From Alligator mississippiensis (lineage: Eukaryota > Chordata > Crocodylia > Alligatoridae): DNA of 64,000 bases. Location: the NCBI RefSeq assembly GCF_030867095.1, contig NC_081828.1:220751978-220815977 (forward strand). The letters are read 5' to 3'. The position numbers were made by a program, and so were the translations under genes. Below are positions 26,001-37,600 of this stretch, one piece after another. Under the pieces are notes generated by a model that ran no database searches, had not been told where the DNA came from, and was given only the letters and a program-made list of their open reading frames with translations. Position 1 is the stretch's first letter; each line of letters opens with the position of its first letter.

Positions 26001-26947
26001 GCCTCCAGCGTGGCCGTGCCTTGTTTTGCACCCGGCTCCAGTTTAAAGAGCAGTGCTGCACCTGTGAACATTGCGTGCCTGAGGGGGCTGCAAGGCGTGT
26101 GGGGGACAGGGCACGGGCCGGCAGGCAGCGGGTGGAAGGGCGGCCCGGGCCGGGCGGCCCTCCGGGGTGCTGCGGGGCTGCCGCCGCCCCAGGCGCTCTG
26201 CCCTTCGCTCTTCGCAGCCGGGGCGTTGGGAAGCGGCCGGTCCGGGGCGCCTGGTCGCCGGGCCCGCGGGCTGCTCGGGGCCGGGCCGCAGCCGCTGCTG
26301 CCTCCGGCGCGTCCCGCGGCCGCCCAAGGACAGACGCCCGCGGGCCGGGCCTGCTCGCCGCCTCCCCGAGAGAGCCGCGCGGGGCTGGGGCTGGGGCTGG
26401 GGCGGGTCCGGCTCCAGACGCCGCGCGACAGCACCGATGTGGCCGCCCCCGGCCGCAGCGAGCGCCGCTCACCCCCGCCGCCCCCGGGCCGCCCCCGGGG
26501 CTCGCGGTAACCAACCTGTGGGTGCCGGGCGCGAGCAGGCGGCGCGGGCCGGGGGCAGGTCCCGGCCACCCGCCCCGCCCCCGCCCCGCAGGAGCCCGTC
26601 AGCGCCGGGGCCGCCCGCGTCGCCCTGCCCTGCCCGGCCCTGCCCTGGCCGAGCCGCGGAGCGGGGACGCGCGGCGCCTCAGCTCGCAGCAGCGGGGCCG
26701 GCGGCACGCCCGGCACCAGCCCCCGGCCCTGGGGCGCGGCGGGAGGCACCGGCCAGCCCGCGCTGGGGGAGCGGGAGCGGGAGCGGGGCTCAGGCTGCCC
26801 GCGGGTTCCGCCTGCGCGGGCGGGAGAAGCGCCCTGTGTCGCGGGGAGGCCGGCGGGGCGAGGGGCGGCGAGAAGCGCGCTGCTGTGCGGGGCCCTTCGG
26901 GCGGCGTCTGCCCCGCGGGCACCAGGCACCCGAGGCATCGCCCCCCG

Positions 26948-26988
26948 CGGCCGCGGCCCCGGCCCCGGCCCCGGCCCCGGCCCCGGCG
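26948..26988. repeat. GGCCCC hexanucleotide tract
   Basis: About five to six uninterrupted GGCCCC units on the plus strand, which is GGGGCC on the other strand. G-quadruplex formation is plausible on the minus strand. Confidence 0.85.
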
Positions 26989-28424
26989 CGAGAGGTGCGG
27001 CGGGAAGGGCCGGCCGGAGCAGGCGGGCGCGGAGGGGACGGACCGGAGCCCGAGGCGGGCCCGGGGCAGGGCGGGAAGCGCGGAGGTGGCCGCGGGGCAG
27101 GAGCTCGGAGCCCTCTTGTCCCTCAGCGGCCCCGCTCAGCTGTTCTCTGCCCGCTGCCGGGTCCGCCGTGCCCGGAGCTCACGTCCCGCTGCCGCCCCGC
27201 ACACCCGGCCGGGCCCGGAGCGCTGTTCCGGCGAGCTCGGCGGGTGGTGCGGGAGACCGCTGCCCAGGGCGCGGGGCCGGCAGGCTCTCTTCTGAGGCGG
27301 GTGCTGAAGCTTCAAACTGTCTGTCGCGGTGCCCCTTCTGTCTGCTCCTCCCGCCTGCGTGGCCACCCCGTGTCCTCGACGGGGCGGGGGGTGGTCGCCG
27401 GGGCACGTGGGCCCCCAAGGAGGACCGGTTGCTTCTGGGCTGACGCTGAAACCTCCCTAGAGAGCACCGTGCAAACCACCACATTTCCCCTTTTTAAATA
27501 GAAAAAAAATGAAAACCTGTTGCTGTTGAGGAAGTCCTGCAGGACATCAGTTCAATGCTAGGCGAGGGCTTGGGACCTTTGGTGTAAAATAGTATAATAT
27601 CGAGAAGTGACGGTGTTATTCATTGCGTACTTTGAAAAACGGCAGTTGTACAGAGATGTATCCGGTAAGGATGTGTGTGCATACCGACCTGCAGATAGTG
27701 TGTGTGTAACACGCACCCTAATTGACGCAGTGATCCTCGCTGTCTCTGTATCCCTGGGGAGACTGATACAGCTGTTCGTCTACCAGCCTTGCACCCAAGC
27801 GCACACTCATGTCGTGTGCATCCGCGCTCAGTGCTGCCCTCGCGTGGTGCGCTCCGAGCACTGCAGCCACGAGGAGCCGCGCCGCGCCGCGGAGGGGAGG
27901 CGAACCCGCTGCTCGGCGCTGCCCTCCGGTGGTCCCGTCGAGGCATTGTCGCAGCCCGTGAAGGCGGAGAAAAGCCGGGCTCCGCGCCGCCCTCCTGTGG
28001 CCGCGCCGGGCATTGCGGCGGGGAGACCCGAGCCGGCTCCGCGCTGCCTGCTGGGGCTGGAGCGGCGCTTGGAGGCCGGAGACGCGGGCAGGGAACTAAG
28101 CCGGCTCCGCGCTGCTCGCCTGCGTTCAACCTGCGCGTTGCAGCCTGGCTTTGCAGCCAAAGAGAATAAAAACCTGGCCTGTGCTACTGCCCTGCTCTTC
28201 AGACGGGGCTCTGCGGGCAAGAGATGAGAGCACAGAGAGAGAACGCGGCTCCGGCAGCCGCGAGATCGAGGCAGAGAGAGGAGAAACAAGGCCTCGCTCG
28301 GCACGGGGCTAGAGCGGTGCCCGCGGCCGGGGCCGGGCGGGTTCGCGCTGCTCGGGCCGGACACACGGCTCCGGGACAGGGGTCGCGGCCCGCGGCAGGG
28401 CCGGCATCGGAGCCGCGTCTTCCC

Positions 28425-28500
28425 GTTGGCCGCTATGCGGAGAGCGGCGATTGGCTGCGAGGCCCGTGTGGGCGGGGTCAGCGAGGCCAGGAGAGCGGCG
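28425..28500 (+). promoter_or_regulatory. Promoter-like block P1 (NF-Y boxes and GC box, truncated)
   Basis: GTTGG at 28425 and ATTGG at 28450 are 25 bp apart, as in blocks P2 to P5. They are followed by GTGTGGGCGGGGTC, an Sp1-type GC box. The three further ATTGG boxes of the full block are absent. Confidence 0.55.
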
Positions 28501-28783
28501 GCGGGGGGGGGGGAAGCCCTCGTGCTGCGCCTCGTCTCGTGCGGCCTCCGGGCTGCTGCTCAGCTGTGTCGTTGCTAGCAAGATGTGCACGGAAATCTCT
28601 CTTCTTTAAAGAGAATATAAAAATGAAATGAAAAACCCGTTGTTGATCGGCAAGAACTGCGAGACATCACTTCAATTTTAGCAGACAGCCGGGGATCCTT
28701 GGTGTAAAATAAGTAACATTTTGAGAACGCGGTTTGGAGGCGACGGATTTATCCTTGCGTACTGACTTTGAACAGCTTGAAAG

Positions 28784-29430
28784 GGCAGAGAAGAGCCGGT
28801 AGAGCTGGCCAGCGGGGGGAGCAGTAACCCTGGAAGAGCCCTGAAGAGGCGGCGGCGCCTGCCCCTGCCCCTGCCCCGCCGCGGCCGGAGGAGGGCTGAG
28901 AAGAGCTGGCCCCCTTTCATTTCTGCAGCGGTTCCCTTCTGACCGCTGTGTGCCGAGCGCGTACGAGCTGGTCGCCCAGGATGTTGAAGCCCTTGCCGAA
29001 AAGGCATTAGTGGCAGACGTTGCTTGACTTGGCTCTCTGCAAATCAGGTCTCGGAGATTGGCCTGGCCACCTGAGGCTGCAGCCCCAAATCCCACGAAGC
29101 TGGTCCCCTTTGGGGCTCTATGCACGTTGTCCCCGGAAGCTCAAGCAGACGAGATGACAGACGAGTAGGAGTGAACTGACTGGGAGGGAAGAAAACCAGG
29201 CCCGCACAACAGGAGGCAAAGGTAAGACAATTTGGACACAGAAAGTGCCCGTTCCTTGGGCTCCACCACTAAGCGGTGCATCCGAGGATTCGTGAGCCTC
29301 GGGGGCTTGGGATGGTGGGATTTCCTGTGTCCCTGGTCTGGGAGGGGGGTCCAGGTTTCCTGGCTTTATTACTGCTCATCTGAGGCTATGTTGTGAGGTT
29401 GGCCAGAGGCATTGCCCATGGGTTACGGGG
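28784..29430 (+). ncRNA. Partial paralog of the 53.4-55.3 kb transcript unit
   Basis: The segment 28784-28870 matches the ~100-bp repeat at 53.39-53.69 kb (GGTAGAGCTGGCCAGCGGGG). The segment 28915-29430 matches 54.77-55.28 kb almost throughout. It includes an exon-like piece, 28929-29221, bounded by ttctgcag and AAAG|gtaaga. No frame is conserved between the copies, so the product would be noncoding. The stretch from 54.0 to 54.75 kb is missing in this copy. Confidence 0.6.
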
Positions 29431-31700
29431 TGGGGCTGGAGTAGATGAGCTCTCGACTTACTCTCCTACGATTCTGACTGCTTTTCTCAAGGTATCCTTT
29501 TCTATTTTCATTGAACTACCTGTCTCCTTACACTTATGAAGAATGGATTTTCAAATATGCCCAGAGAAACACGAGGAATAATAAGCCTAAGGCTAAAACT
29601 GGCTTTTGTTCTTGAAGTTTTCCAGACCGTTCGGCTTGTCCGTTGCCTGCTGAAGACGAACAGCACTTCTGCACAATTAAGGGAGGCTTACGGTACCTTG
29701 ATCTTTCACAGCGACGCACGCCTGCCTCTTAGGCATCACCATAATAGCGTGACAGAGTTACCCTGCGTGCAGTAAGTTGGAGCCAGGCGCAAGCGCTGCA
29801 GGTGGTTTCAAAGGTGCAGCACCACAGGATCGGAAACTTGCAGCTTGTCACTTAGTAAAACAGACCAAATTTTTGTTAGGAAAAAAAAAGTATTTATTTA
29901 GCATATATTTGAGATAATGTGGTATACACAGCATTATATAGTGTATACACTACAGCGTATCCAGGATTCCTGACTGATGCAGTGTTTAGATACCTAGAGA
30001 CCTCGTTGGCGGGCGAGGTGGGAGTTGGAATTTGCCTGAGTTGGTTCCAGGTAACTAGCCGTGTGTTTGGGCTTAGTGTTTGTCACGCTCTTGTGTGAAG
30101 TTATACAGGGCTTTGCATTTTGGGGAAAAAAAGTGAGTGCAGGAGGTCTACAATTAGGGCTACAATTTTCACTTTGCAAGCTGGATCTGTGGCAGTTTGA
30201 TGCCATTATTTCATGTACAACAGGTTATGTTAAGAGGCACTTTTAAATACTGTTGTATAAAAAGAAAATCTTACTGTTGGCTTGTGCGTCTCTTGCGTGC
30301 CCCCCAAGGTAACGTGCGAGTATTTTACAAGGTGTAGCTGGCATACGTTTGCTGGCAAGATAATGCTGTTGCTGGGCCTTTAGCTGTACTTAACGAAGGA
30401 GAAGGTTCCTTAAAGCTTGACCAAGATTGGGCTGGTAGGAATGCAGGATTGGCAAGGGGGCTCTAAATAAATAATCTCTTCTGATTTAGCCACAACAGGT
30501 CCAGATCTAAATGGGAAGTGTCCAGGCCTTGTCAGGACTGGCTGGCAGCTCGAGTGGGCACGTAAGGTGCTGCTGGCTCCTTCCTAGGAACAGGATGGCG
30601 CGGTGTCTGGTGAGGGGTGTAATACAGCAGCAGCCAAGTCTCAGACCATCACAATTTGAACTAAGGCAAGTGGACGCATACTTCAGCTAGAGCAAGGGAT
30701 GTGCTCACATGTACGTGCTCTTTCATTCCCTGTCCCCCACCCCTCCAACCAGGCCTAGGATGGGGGGTGGAGGGGGGGTGGCGACGGCGGCACTGTGGAA
30801 TCTGGTGGGGCAGATAATTAGTGCTGTGTATTTGGGGAGGGCAGAAGAATGGGGGTAACCAGAGTGCCAGGCGGGGTGCCGCAAAGGGAGATGCAGCAAA
30901 CCTGAGGGGGGTGGGCAGGCATCATCAGAGGGAAAAAAACCCCAAAAAACAGCTGGCTTGAGTGGCATCTTCCTTCCTTCCTTCCTTATGGAAAGACCTC
31001 CACCCAAAGCCCCCAAACCCTACAAGTGCTGCTGCTTTGTGTAGTGCAGTGTTCAGACGGATCTAAAACACAGTTACGGTCCACCCCCGTTACTCAGCAT
31101 GGTTTAATATTCTTAATAAGCATCAAGTGGTTTCGGAGCAAAGTTCTTCATAAACCATTCTTTCTGAATACAGTTTGGCATCACCTCGGTGGCTGCCTAG
31201 CAATGCTAACAGACCAGAAAACGGCTGAAGGCAACGCTGTCCTCCCCCCAGCTCGGTTCACGGCACCGCTGAGTCCAGCTGCAGAAACAAACTGATCCGG
31301 GCAGGGGGCAAAGGCAGGAGATGGCCGTTTCCTTGCTAGGGGCAGATGTGCTGAGGCAAGAAGCAGATGTGCGGGTCTGGGAGTGGGCGATGTTGCTGTT
31401 GTTTAGTTTTGGTTTTCCTTTTTGGTTAATTGTGGCTCTTTGGTAGCGGCAAAGGTTAAGAAGAAAACAAAAATTAAAAGCCTGCAAAGAATCATGTCCA
31501 GCCAAGAGCAGAAGCTGCCATTTGCCTGGTGAAACCAAACGGCTCCTTCTCGTGGTAGGAAAGTCCATCATCGAGAATTCAAACGTGGAGCAACCTGAGG
31601 TGAGGGGGGCACAAACGAGAGGACTCTGGTTAATAGTTAAGTGCAGTGGGAGCAAAAGTTACTCCCGTCTTGATCCAGTCATTCAAGAGGCCTGCGAGCC
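29431..31700. other. Intergenic stretch, no gene recognised
   Basis: Moderate GC, no supported exon. A short CTTC tetranucleotide run lies at 30968-30987. It separates the partial transcript copy from the CATSPER1 relic. Confidence 0.4.
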
Positions 31701-31959
31701 TTGCACATAAGGCAGGATGTCACGTATTCAGCTTCAGCGCTGTCGGTGGAGGCTGGAGGACCCTCCTCAGACCAAGCTGATGCCCCCTTCCCATCAGAAA
31801 CAGAGCTTCTGGGACCAGCTGCTGCACAACTGGAAGAGGCCTAGAGGAGCACGCTGCAGGTTTTGCCGCAGCAGGAGCACAACACGCACCTGGTGATTGA
31901 GGTGGTGTCGCAGACCTCTGACACCGAAGCCAAGTGAGAGAACCCATGGCATCTGACAC

Positions 31960-33146
31960 TTGGCGGGCCTTGCCGGGTACTGTCATGGTAGACGAAGGCC
32001 CAGTTGTCCAGTGTAAGGAGCTGGAAGAGGGCGAAGACGCTGTCCAGCAAGTTCCCGAAGCACACGGGCTCTGTGTGCATAAACAGGTCATGCAGCAGCA
32101 CTGAGAGGATGACCAGGGGCTAGGTTAAAGCAACCACGCAGGCTTGGTTCCCCTGCCCTGAGCAGCCCCGGACCCTCTCCAAGGCTGCGTGGATACAGAG
32201 GCAGGTGAACGTGAGCAACAGGATGGTGCTGCTGGAGTGACCCACGAGCACAAAGGTGCCGGTCAGCTCCTGCAGGCTTTCCAGTGCCCTGCACAGACGG
32301 GGGCACAGATGCAAAGACCCCTGGGACCACTCCCACCTGGGACCCCAGAGGCTGTGGGGTCAGCATTGTAAGGGTAGCAGACAGGGTCTTTGGTCAGCTG
32401 GGAGGTCGAGGGTTAGTGTGAGGGTGTCAGCAGGGGTGGGGGGGGTTAGTGTTACGGGTTGGATCAGGCAGGAGGTCAAGGGTCAGTTTGCATGGGGGGG
32501 GCAGTCAATGTGCAGGGTCAGCCAAGAGGTCAGGGAACAAGGGGGCTATTCTAGGTCAGGGGTCAGCATGACAGGTTAGCCGGGGGGGGCGTTACATCAC
32601 ACTAACCTCTGGGTGAAGTTCCAGGCAGTCAGGGTTCAAGGGTTAGCAGGAGTGGTGTGGGGGGGTGGGTGTGTGTGTGTAAATCAGTGCCAAGGGGGTC
32701 AAGGAAGGTTAGCCAGGAGAGGAGGGGCCTGCATGACGGGCCAGGGACTGGTGGGAGAGGTCAGAGCTAAACAGAGACTGAGTAACAAGTGCACAGTGTG
32801 GAAGGCGTGGACGCCCTTGAAGATGTGCGGCAGCTGCAGGAGGGCCACAGCGTCCTTGAACCAGGTGTCTTCCAGTAGCATGACCAGTGGCAGCATGAAG
32901 TCCAGCAGCATCAGCCCCATCCCCAGGAAGTCCCAGTGAGCCTGGCAGTGACCCCTCATCCCCACCCCCAGGCAGAGACCTGAGGGAAACTGGGACTAGT
33001 TTGGCATCCCGGAGCGGGGCGGGGGGGGGGGGGGGGGGCTCACCAATGTCCAATGTTCCAGGGCTCGCAGAAGTAGTCCAGGCTGAGGGCCATGAGTTTG
33101 ACCAGTGCCTCGACCACGTAGACGCAGAGGAACCTGGCATCCTGCC
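31960..33146 (-). pseudogene. CATSPER1: Decayed CATSPER1 fragment (S2 to pore, four exon pieces)
   Basis: CATSPER1 is the pore subunit of the sperm calcium channel. Four minus-strand pieces follow its order. 33146-33044 holds S2 (FLCVYVVEALVKLMAL; human FCIYVVEALLKIIAL). 32945-32790 holds S3-S4 (DFLGMGLMLLDFMLP). 32288-32190 holds the S4-S5 side (SLQELTGT, then TFTCL; human SVQEVTGT, MFTCL). 32100-31970 holds the pore (FGNLLDSVFALFQLLTLDNW; human TLDDW). S4 arginines correspond to His or Gln codons, consistent with CpG decay. The donor expected after the S4-S5 piece lacks GT. The histidine-rich N-terminus, S1 and S6 were not found. I read it as a relic. Exon edges are approximate. Confidence 0.75.
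33020..33039. repeat. Poly-G run
   Basis: An uninterrupted run of about 18-19 G directly next to the CATSPER1-like S2 piece. Sequence length here is prone to assembly error. Confidence 0.8.
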
Positions 33147-33764
33147 CTGAGAAAAACCACTCTGTGGGTTGGGGACCTTAGAGGCTGGGCCCAGATGCCT
33201 GGGTTCTCCCCAGCTCTGGGAAGGGATTGGGGGCTGGGGGTTGAGAGCAGGGGCTCAAATGCTGGGGTTCCCAATACCTCTGCGGATCTGGATGGTGGGT
33301 AAGGTCCAGTATTAGAAAAAAGATCTCAGCAACAGCAACACACTTGGTGTTGCCTCTCAGACTATGTGAGCTTTACGCTAAGTAAATCTACACTTCTCTT
33401 CCATCCATGGGAGCTTCAAGCAACACTCCTGACCTTAGAGCTGTTCCCTCAGGTTAGAAGATCCTTTCCAGCCCAGACAAGCTGAGCCATGCCTAACAGC
33501 CAGCCCTTGCTACAGAGCTCTACAGAGGTCCAATGCACTGGCAGTCTTTGAGGCAGGTGGGCCCTTGCCCTAGCTATGCATCACGCAATTACAGAATAGT
33601 AAGTAACATCATTTACAAATCATTTACTACCAGGGGCATTGCTGCTGAGCCTGCAGCCCAGGATCTGAGTGTGGGATGGGCCCCCTTCCCCTCATGCTCA
33701 CCCCTCAGGACTGCACCATGGCAGGGGGCAGGGGAGGAGGCATGGCCTGCTTTGTGTGGTCAGC

Positions 33765-34274
33765 CTAGCCAAAGAGTTTCTTAATCGTCTGGGCCATTTG
33801 GATGACATTCATCGGGTCGGAGAAATTCGCAAGTTCAGCTGTGTCCACACACAGCCGGTGAGCCAGAGTCTCGGGGCATTGGAGATGTTGATGGGCATTT
33901 GGGAGCAGAAGTGGGGGGTGACTAGTATGGTGACACATGAGCCCAAGAGCCACGGTGCATGCCCATCCCGTTGAGTTGTGGCAGACACGCTCCAACTCCG
34001 AGGACAGATGCTGAAATGCCCTCTCCAGTGACTTCCACCTGCCAACCAGGTAACACGCTTTCAGGCTTGTGCTTTGCCCTGGGGAAAAACAGGGCCTATG
34101 ACCTCCAGGGTGCAGTGCCCACTCACCAGCACGGAGGTGGAGAGCACATGGGTGGTGTCCTTGGTCTGTGGGCATGTGGAGTGTAATTTGATGGGAGTTC
34201 AGCTGTTTGTTGTCTAAAAAGAAATAAGGGTCCCAATAAAAATAAAATGTTTGTTTCAGACTGTCTTCTCCCAA
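33765..34274 (-). other. Open frame of 169 codons, product not recognised
   Basis: The frame ends IQMAQTIKKLFG and contains LERAFQHLSSELERVC. A possible acceptor (ttggcag) lies near 34050. The first ~70 codons are antisense to the poly(A) region shared with 62.5 kb, so only the C-terminal part could be a real exon. I recognise no family. It lies upstream of the CATSPER1 pieces on the same strand but matches no CATSPER1 segment. Confidence 0.25.
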
Positions 34275-34530
34275 TGCCTTTAGTAGAAGTCTTGCTACTT
34301 CTAATGGCAGGGTGGGTGCTGTTTCTGAAGGGGCTGGGTCCTGGCAGTGGGAAGCTGCGATATTACTGTTGAAAGAAGAAGGACTGTGTGGATCCCCAGC
34401 TGCCTTCAGGTTTTTGTGAGTCCCTTAAGTCCAGCTGTGGGCCTGCCCCGCTTGCCAGTTTAATGTAATGTCTGCAGGCTTTCAGCTAGCTCTACTTAGG
34501 TCATCCTTGAGCGGCTGCTGAGACTGGGGA
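34205..34530 (+). ncRNA. Paralog of the 3' end of the 53-62 kb transcript unit
   Basis: Matches 62475-62830. It shares GGTCCCAATAAAAATAAAAT (two overlapping poly(A) signals), then TAGTAGAAGTCTTGCTACTT versus TAGTACAAGTCTTGCTATTT, and GTGTGGATCCC. Together with 28.8-29.4 kb it outlines a second, gapped copy of the unit. Confidence 0.6.
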
Positions 34531-35200
34531 GAGCCAACCCCGTTTTGTCACTGCCATTATATAATTGGTTTTAATATATGTTTATGTTTAAATTATATTT
34601 TGAAACATAACTTCTGTTATTTTAAATATTGCAGAAAACATATGGATTTCCAGGGCATTTGACAGGAAGGAGGGAATGAATATTTTTTAACCATTGAAAC
34701 AAAAATGTGTTTGATTAAGTAGAGGCTTCTGATTGATGTAACATACAGGCTACACATCTCTTGCTTTTGGCTGGTTCACATCAGCCTCGCTGTTGAGCAC
34801 CTTGTGCCCAAGCCCGACAGCAGATGACTCTCGTCCTCGTGCCCGCAAACACAGCCCCGAGGGGCATGGCCCCAGTGCGGCCGCAGCCCCGGCAGGGACG
34901 GGTCCTCTCGCTGTGTCCCCATTCGCTGCGGCCCTGAGGAGTCGTGCTTCGCCTGCCGCTCTGCTGCCTGCCCTCTCCTGCCTGTCGCTGGTGCTCTGGC
35001 AGGGAAGCTCACGTCTTCATCTTCACACCGGGGGCAGGGGCAGAGCTTTCCTCACTGGCCTCTGATTTTGAGTACCTGCCACGAAGCACTTCGAAGAGCT
35101 GTGACAGTCGGCTCGTAGGTGCAGGGTTTTCCACAGCTCCTGAAAGTTGGGGATCTCCCAGAGCCCGCGCTTAGGTACCCGACATCACTAGTCAACTTTT
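34531..35200. other. No gene seen
   Basis: AT-rich to about 34750, then GC-rich without a supported exon. It borders an inverted module fragment. Confidence 0.4.
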
Positions 35201-35454
35201 CCCAGCCTGGCCGGTGCCTCGGGCAGGCGCACAGCGCGGTGTCACTTGGCTGAGGGGCTGAGAGAAGCCCTTGTCTGCCCAAAGGAGGCCCGAGCTGTTG
35301 GCGGCCCTAACACTGGACCCGCTGCGCTCGCTGCTCCAGCAGCCGCAGGATCCCGGCAGCAGCCCCACCGCAATGGTGTCTGGCAGCGGGGAGCCCCGTC
35401 TCGCCTCCAGGGTGTGAAGGCTTCCGTGCAGCGTTTGTGAACAACAGCGGGTTA

Positions 35455-35640
35455 CTATTGTCTACACGAGAAACCCGGGGCAGACTGGCTGCCGCCAACC
35501 GCAGCAGAGTCCCGCGCCCTGGGGACGCAGTCTCCCGCACGACCCGCCCTGGGTCCGTAGCAGCTGCCGACGCTCTCCGGGTCCGCCCGCGGGTCCGCGC
35601 CACCAGCGCGCCGTGGGCAGACAGCCCGTGCCGTCGGGGG
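35455..35640 (-). repeat. Inverted fragment of the GC-rich module
   Basis: The plus strand CGCAGTCTCCCGCACGACCC is the reverse complement of the GGGTCGTGCGAGACACTGCG-like stretch at 37035 and of 27243-27270. This part of the module is thus present in the opposite orientation, next to a forward CTCF-like pair at 35674 and 35753. Confidence 0.6.
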
Positions 35641-35673
35641 CGTCCAGCCGGGGTGTGAACAAAACCCGGCTCC

Positions 35674-37600
35674 GTGCTGCCCTCCCGTGGTGCGCTCCGA
35701 GCACTGCAGCCGCGAGGAGCTGCGCCGCGGAGGGGAGACGAACCCGCTGCTCGGTGCTGCCCTCCGGTGGTCGCGTCGAGGCATCTCCTCGGTGTGAAAT
35801 GGTATAAAATTGAGAACAGGGAGCTCAAGTGTCGGTGTTCTCGATGTCCTACTTAATTTGGAAAACTTACATTGTGCAGAGATGTATCCAGTACGGTTGT
35901 GTGCGTATACCGATATGCAGATAGCGTGTGTGTCTTTAATATAGTTCTCTCTCTGTCTCTACCCGGGGCAACAGTGCTAGCAGTGCTGTTCAGCTAGCAT
36001 CTTTGCACATAACCGGTTACGAACGTCTGTCGTTAGTAGTACTAATAGGTGTCAGGTGCAGTGGGCATCCACACGGCTCAGTGCTGCCCTCCGGTGGTGC
36101 GCTCCGAGCACTGCAGTCACGACGAGCCGCGCCGCGGAGGGGAGACAAGCCGGCAGCTCGGTGCTGCCCTCCTGTGGTCCCATCGGCGCATTGCCGCATC
36201 CTGTGAAGGCGGAGGAAAAGCCGGGCTCAGCGCCGCCCTCCTGTGGCCGCGCCGGGCATTGCGGCGGGAAGACCCGGGCGGACACCCAAGCCGGCTCCGC
36301 GCCGCCCGCCTGGGGCTGGAGCGGGGCTTGGATCCCGGAGAGAAAGAGCCGGAACGAAGCCGGCTCCGTGCCACCCTCCCTGCGCGGCAGCCACCCTGCG
36401 CGGAGCAGCCGGTTTTTAAAGGCAGAGAAAAGAAACCCCTGCCCTGTGCTACTCCCTACGAGTCAAGCCGGGGTTTCCAGCCGAGACAGGGAGGGGGCCG
36501 GGCCCCGCGCCTGCAGCTCGGGCAGGCGGGAGATCCAGGCAGGGAGACAAGACCAAAGACCTCGCTCGCTCGGGAGTCACTCGGGCAAGGCCCGCGGCCG
36601 GGGCCGGGGCAGGCGGGGTCGCGCAGCTCGGGGCGGACACACGAGTCACGGACATGGATTCCGGGCTGCGGAGAGCTCCAGGGCGGGATGGGAGACTCGT
36701 GTTCCTATTGGGCGCCATGAGCCGTGAGGCGATTGGGTGGTGTGGCCGCTTGGGCGGGGTCACAGCCACTCCGCCCTTCTTCCCTCTGATTGGCCTCTGC
36801 CGGATGAGGCGGGACCAGGAGCCCGGCTTCCTTGCTCACATTCTGATTGGCTGCCGGGAATGGTGGGTGTGTGCAGGCTTCTGTGTGCCCATTGGTCCGA
36901 CTCCAATCCGCACCGGCCCCGCTCAGCGGTTTGTCTGTCGGCGCGGCGCTGAGCGGAGCGGCGCCCACGTCCCTGCTGGGCCGGACCGGCGGGCGGTCCC
37001 GGAGAGCCGCGGCAAGCTGGTCTGGCGACGACGACGGGTCGTGCGAGACACTGCGTCCCCAGGGCGCGGGGCCTGTGGGGCTCTCTTGTGAGGTGCGTGT
37101 TGCAGCGTGAAGCTCTGGTCTGTCCCAGCGCCCCTTTTCTCTGCTCCGCCTGCCACCCGGGGAGCCGCCCTGTCTCCTCGGCGTCATGGGAGGGGATCTA
37201 CGGGGCGCACGTGGGCCCCAAGCAGCACCATTTGCTTGGCGGGTGACGCTGGAACCGCTGTAGAGAGCACCTTGCAAAGCACCAACTTTCCCGTGTTTAA
37301 AGAGAGAGAAAAAAGGAAAGAAAAGAAAACCAGTTCTTGTTCAGAAAGCACCGCTGGACACCGATTCTAGGGGAGAGTTTGGGATCTTTGGTGTACAATA
37401 GTATACAATTGAGAACAGAGAGCTGAAGTGACGGTGTTGTTCATTGCGTACTGACTTCGGGAAACGTACATTGTACAGCGATGTATCCAGTAAGGCTGTG
37501 TGTGTATACCGACATGCAGATACCGTGCATTTGTGTGTAATACACTCCATCATTAGCAGTGGTGTCTCTCTCTGTCTCCATGGCGATACTGATTCCCAGC
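35674..37600. repeat. GC-rich repeat module B
   Basis: Carries CTCF-core-like motifs at 35674, 35753, 36081, 36161 and 36230. It also has a TTTAAAGGCAGAGAAAAGAA stretch near 36415, shared with 41049, the promoter-like block P2, the GGCGCGGGGCC block at 37060 and the GATGTATCCAGTAAGG block at 37481. It is homologous, piece by piece, to module A (26.9-28.3 kb). Confidence 0.7.
36707..36895 (+). promoter_or_regulatory. Promoter-like block P2: five NF-Y boxes with GC boxes
   Basis: ATTGG (reverse CCAAT) at 36707, 36732, 36789, 36846 and 36891, spacing 25, 57, 57 and 45 bp. They are interleaved with GGGCGGGG and CCGCCC GC boxes. No TATA box was seen. The array is typical of a strong CpG-island promoter. 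Confidence 0.65.

Larger units (their letters stand above)
26000..28620. promoter_or_regulatory. Very long CpG island, first repeat module of the locus
   Basis: GC- and CpG-dense throughout. The block 27110-27480 is homologous to 36930-37290, 38360-38600 and 39870-40105 (shared GGCGCGGGGCC and CGGTGGGGGTTGCAGC-like pieces). The block 27590-27740 is homologous to 35820-35940 and 37390-37560 (GATGTATCC, then CATGCAGATA-like). CTCF-core-like motifs lie at 27831, 27916 and 27985, and an NF-Y pair at 28425 and 28450. Apparent reading frames of over 400 codons occur in more than one frame at once, which is expected from GC richness. I call no protein here. Confidence 0.7.

Noticed and set aside
26021-27501. 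Overlapping frames of 424 and 444 codons on the plus strand and 352 codons on the minus strand
   Set aside because: All are Pro/Arg/Ala/Gly-rich, open in several frames at once, and match nothing. GC content alone explains the lack of stops.
27650-27740. Possible tRNA or small structured RNA in the GATGTATCC block
   Set aside because: The block is conserved among modules, but I could draw no cloverleaf or snoRNA boxes.
36049-36727. Two 223-codon frames in module B
   Set aside because: Both overlap the same CpG-rich repeat in different frames, and the homologous modules do not keep either frame.
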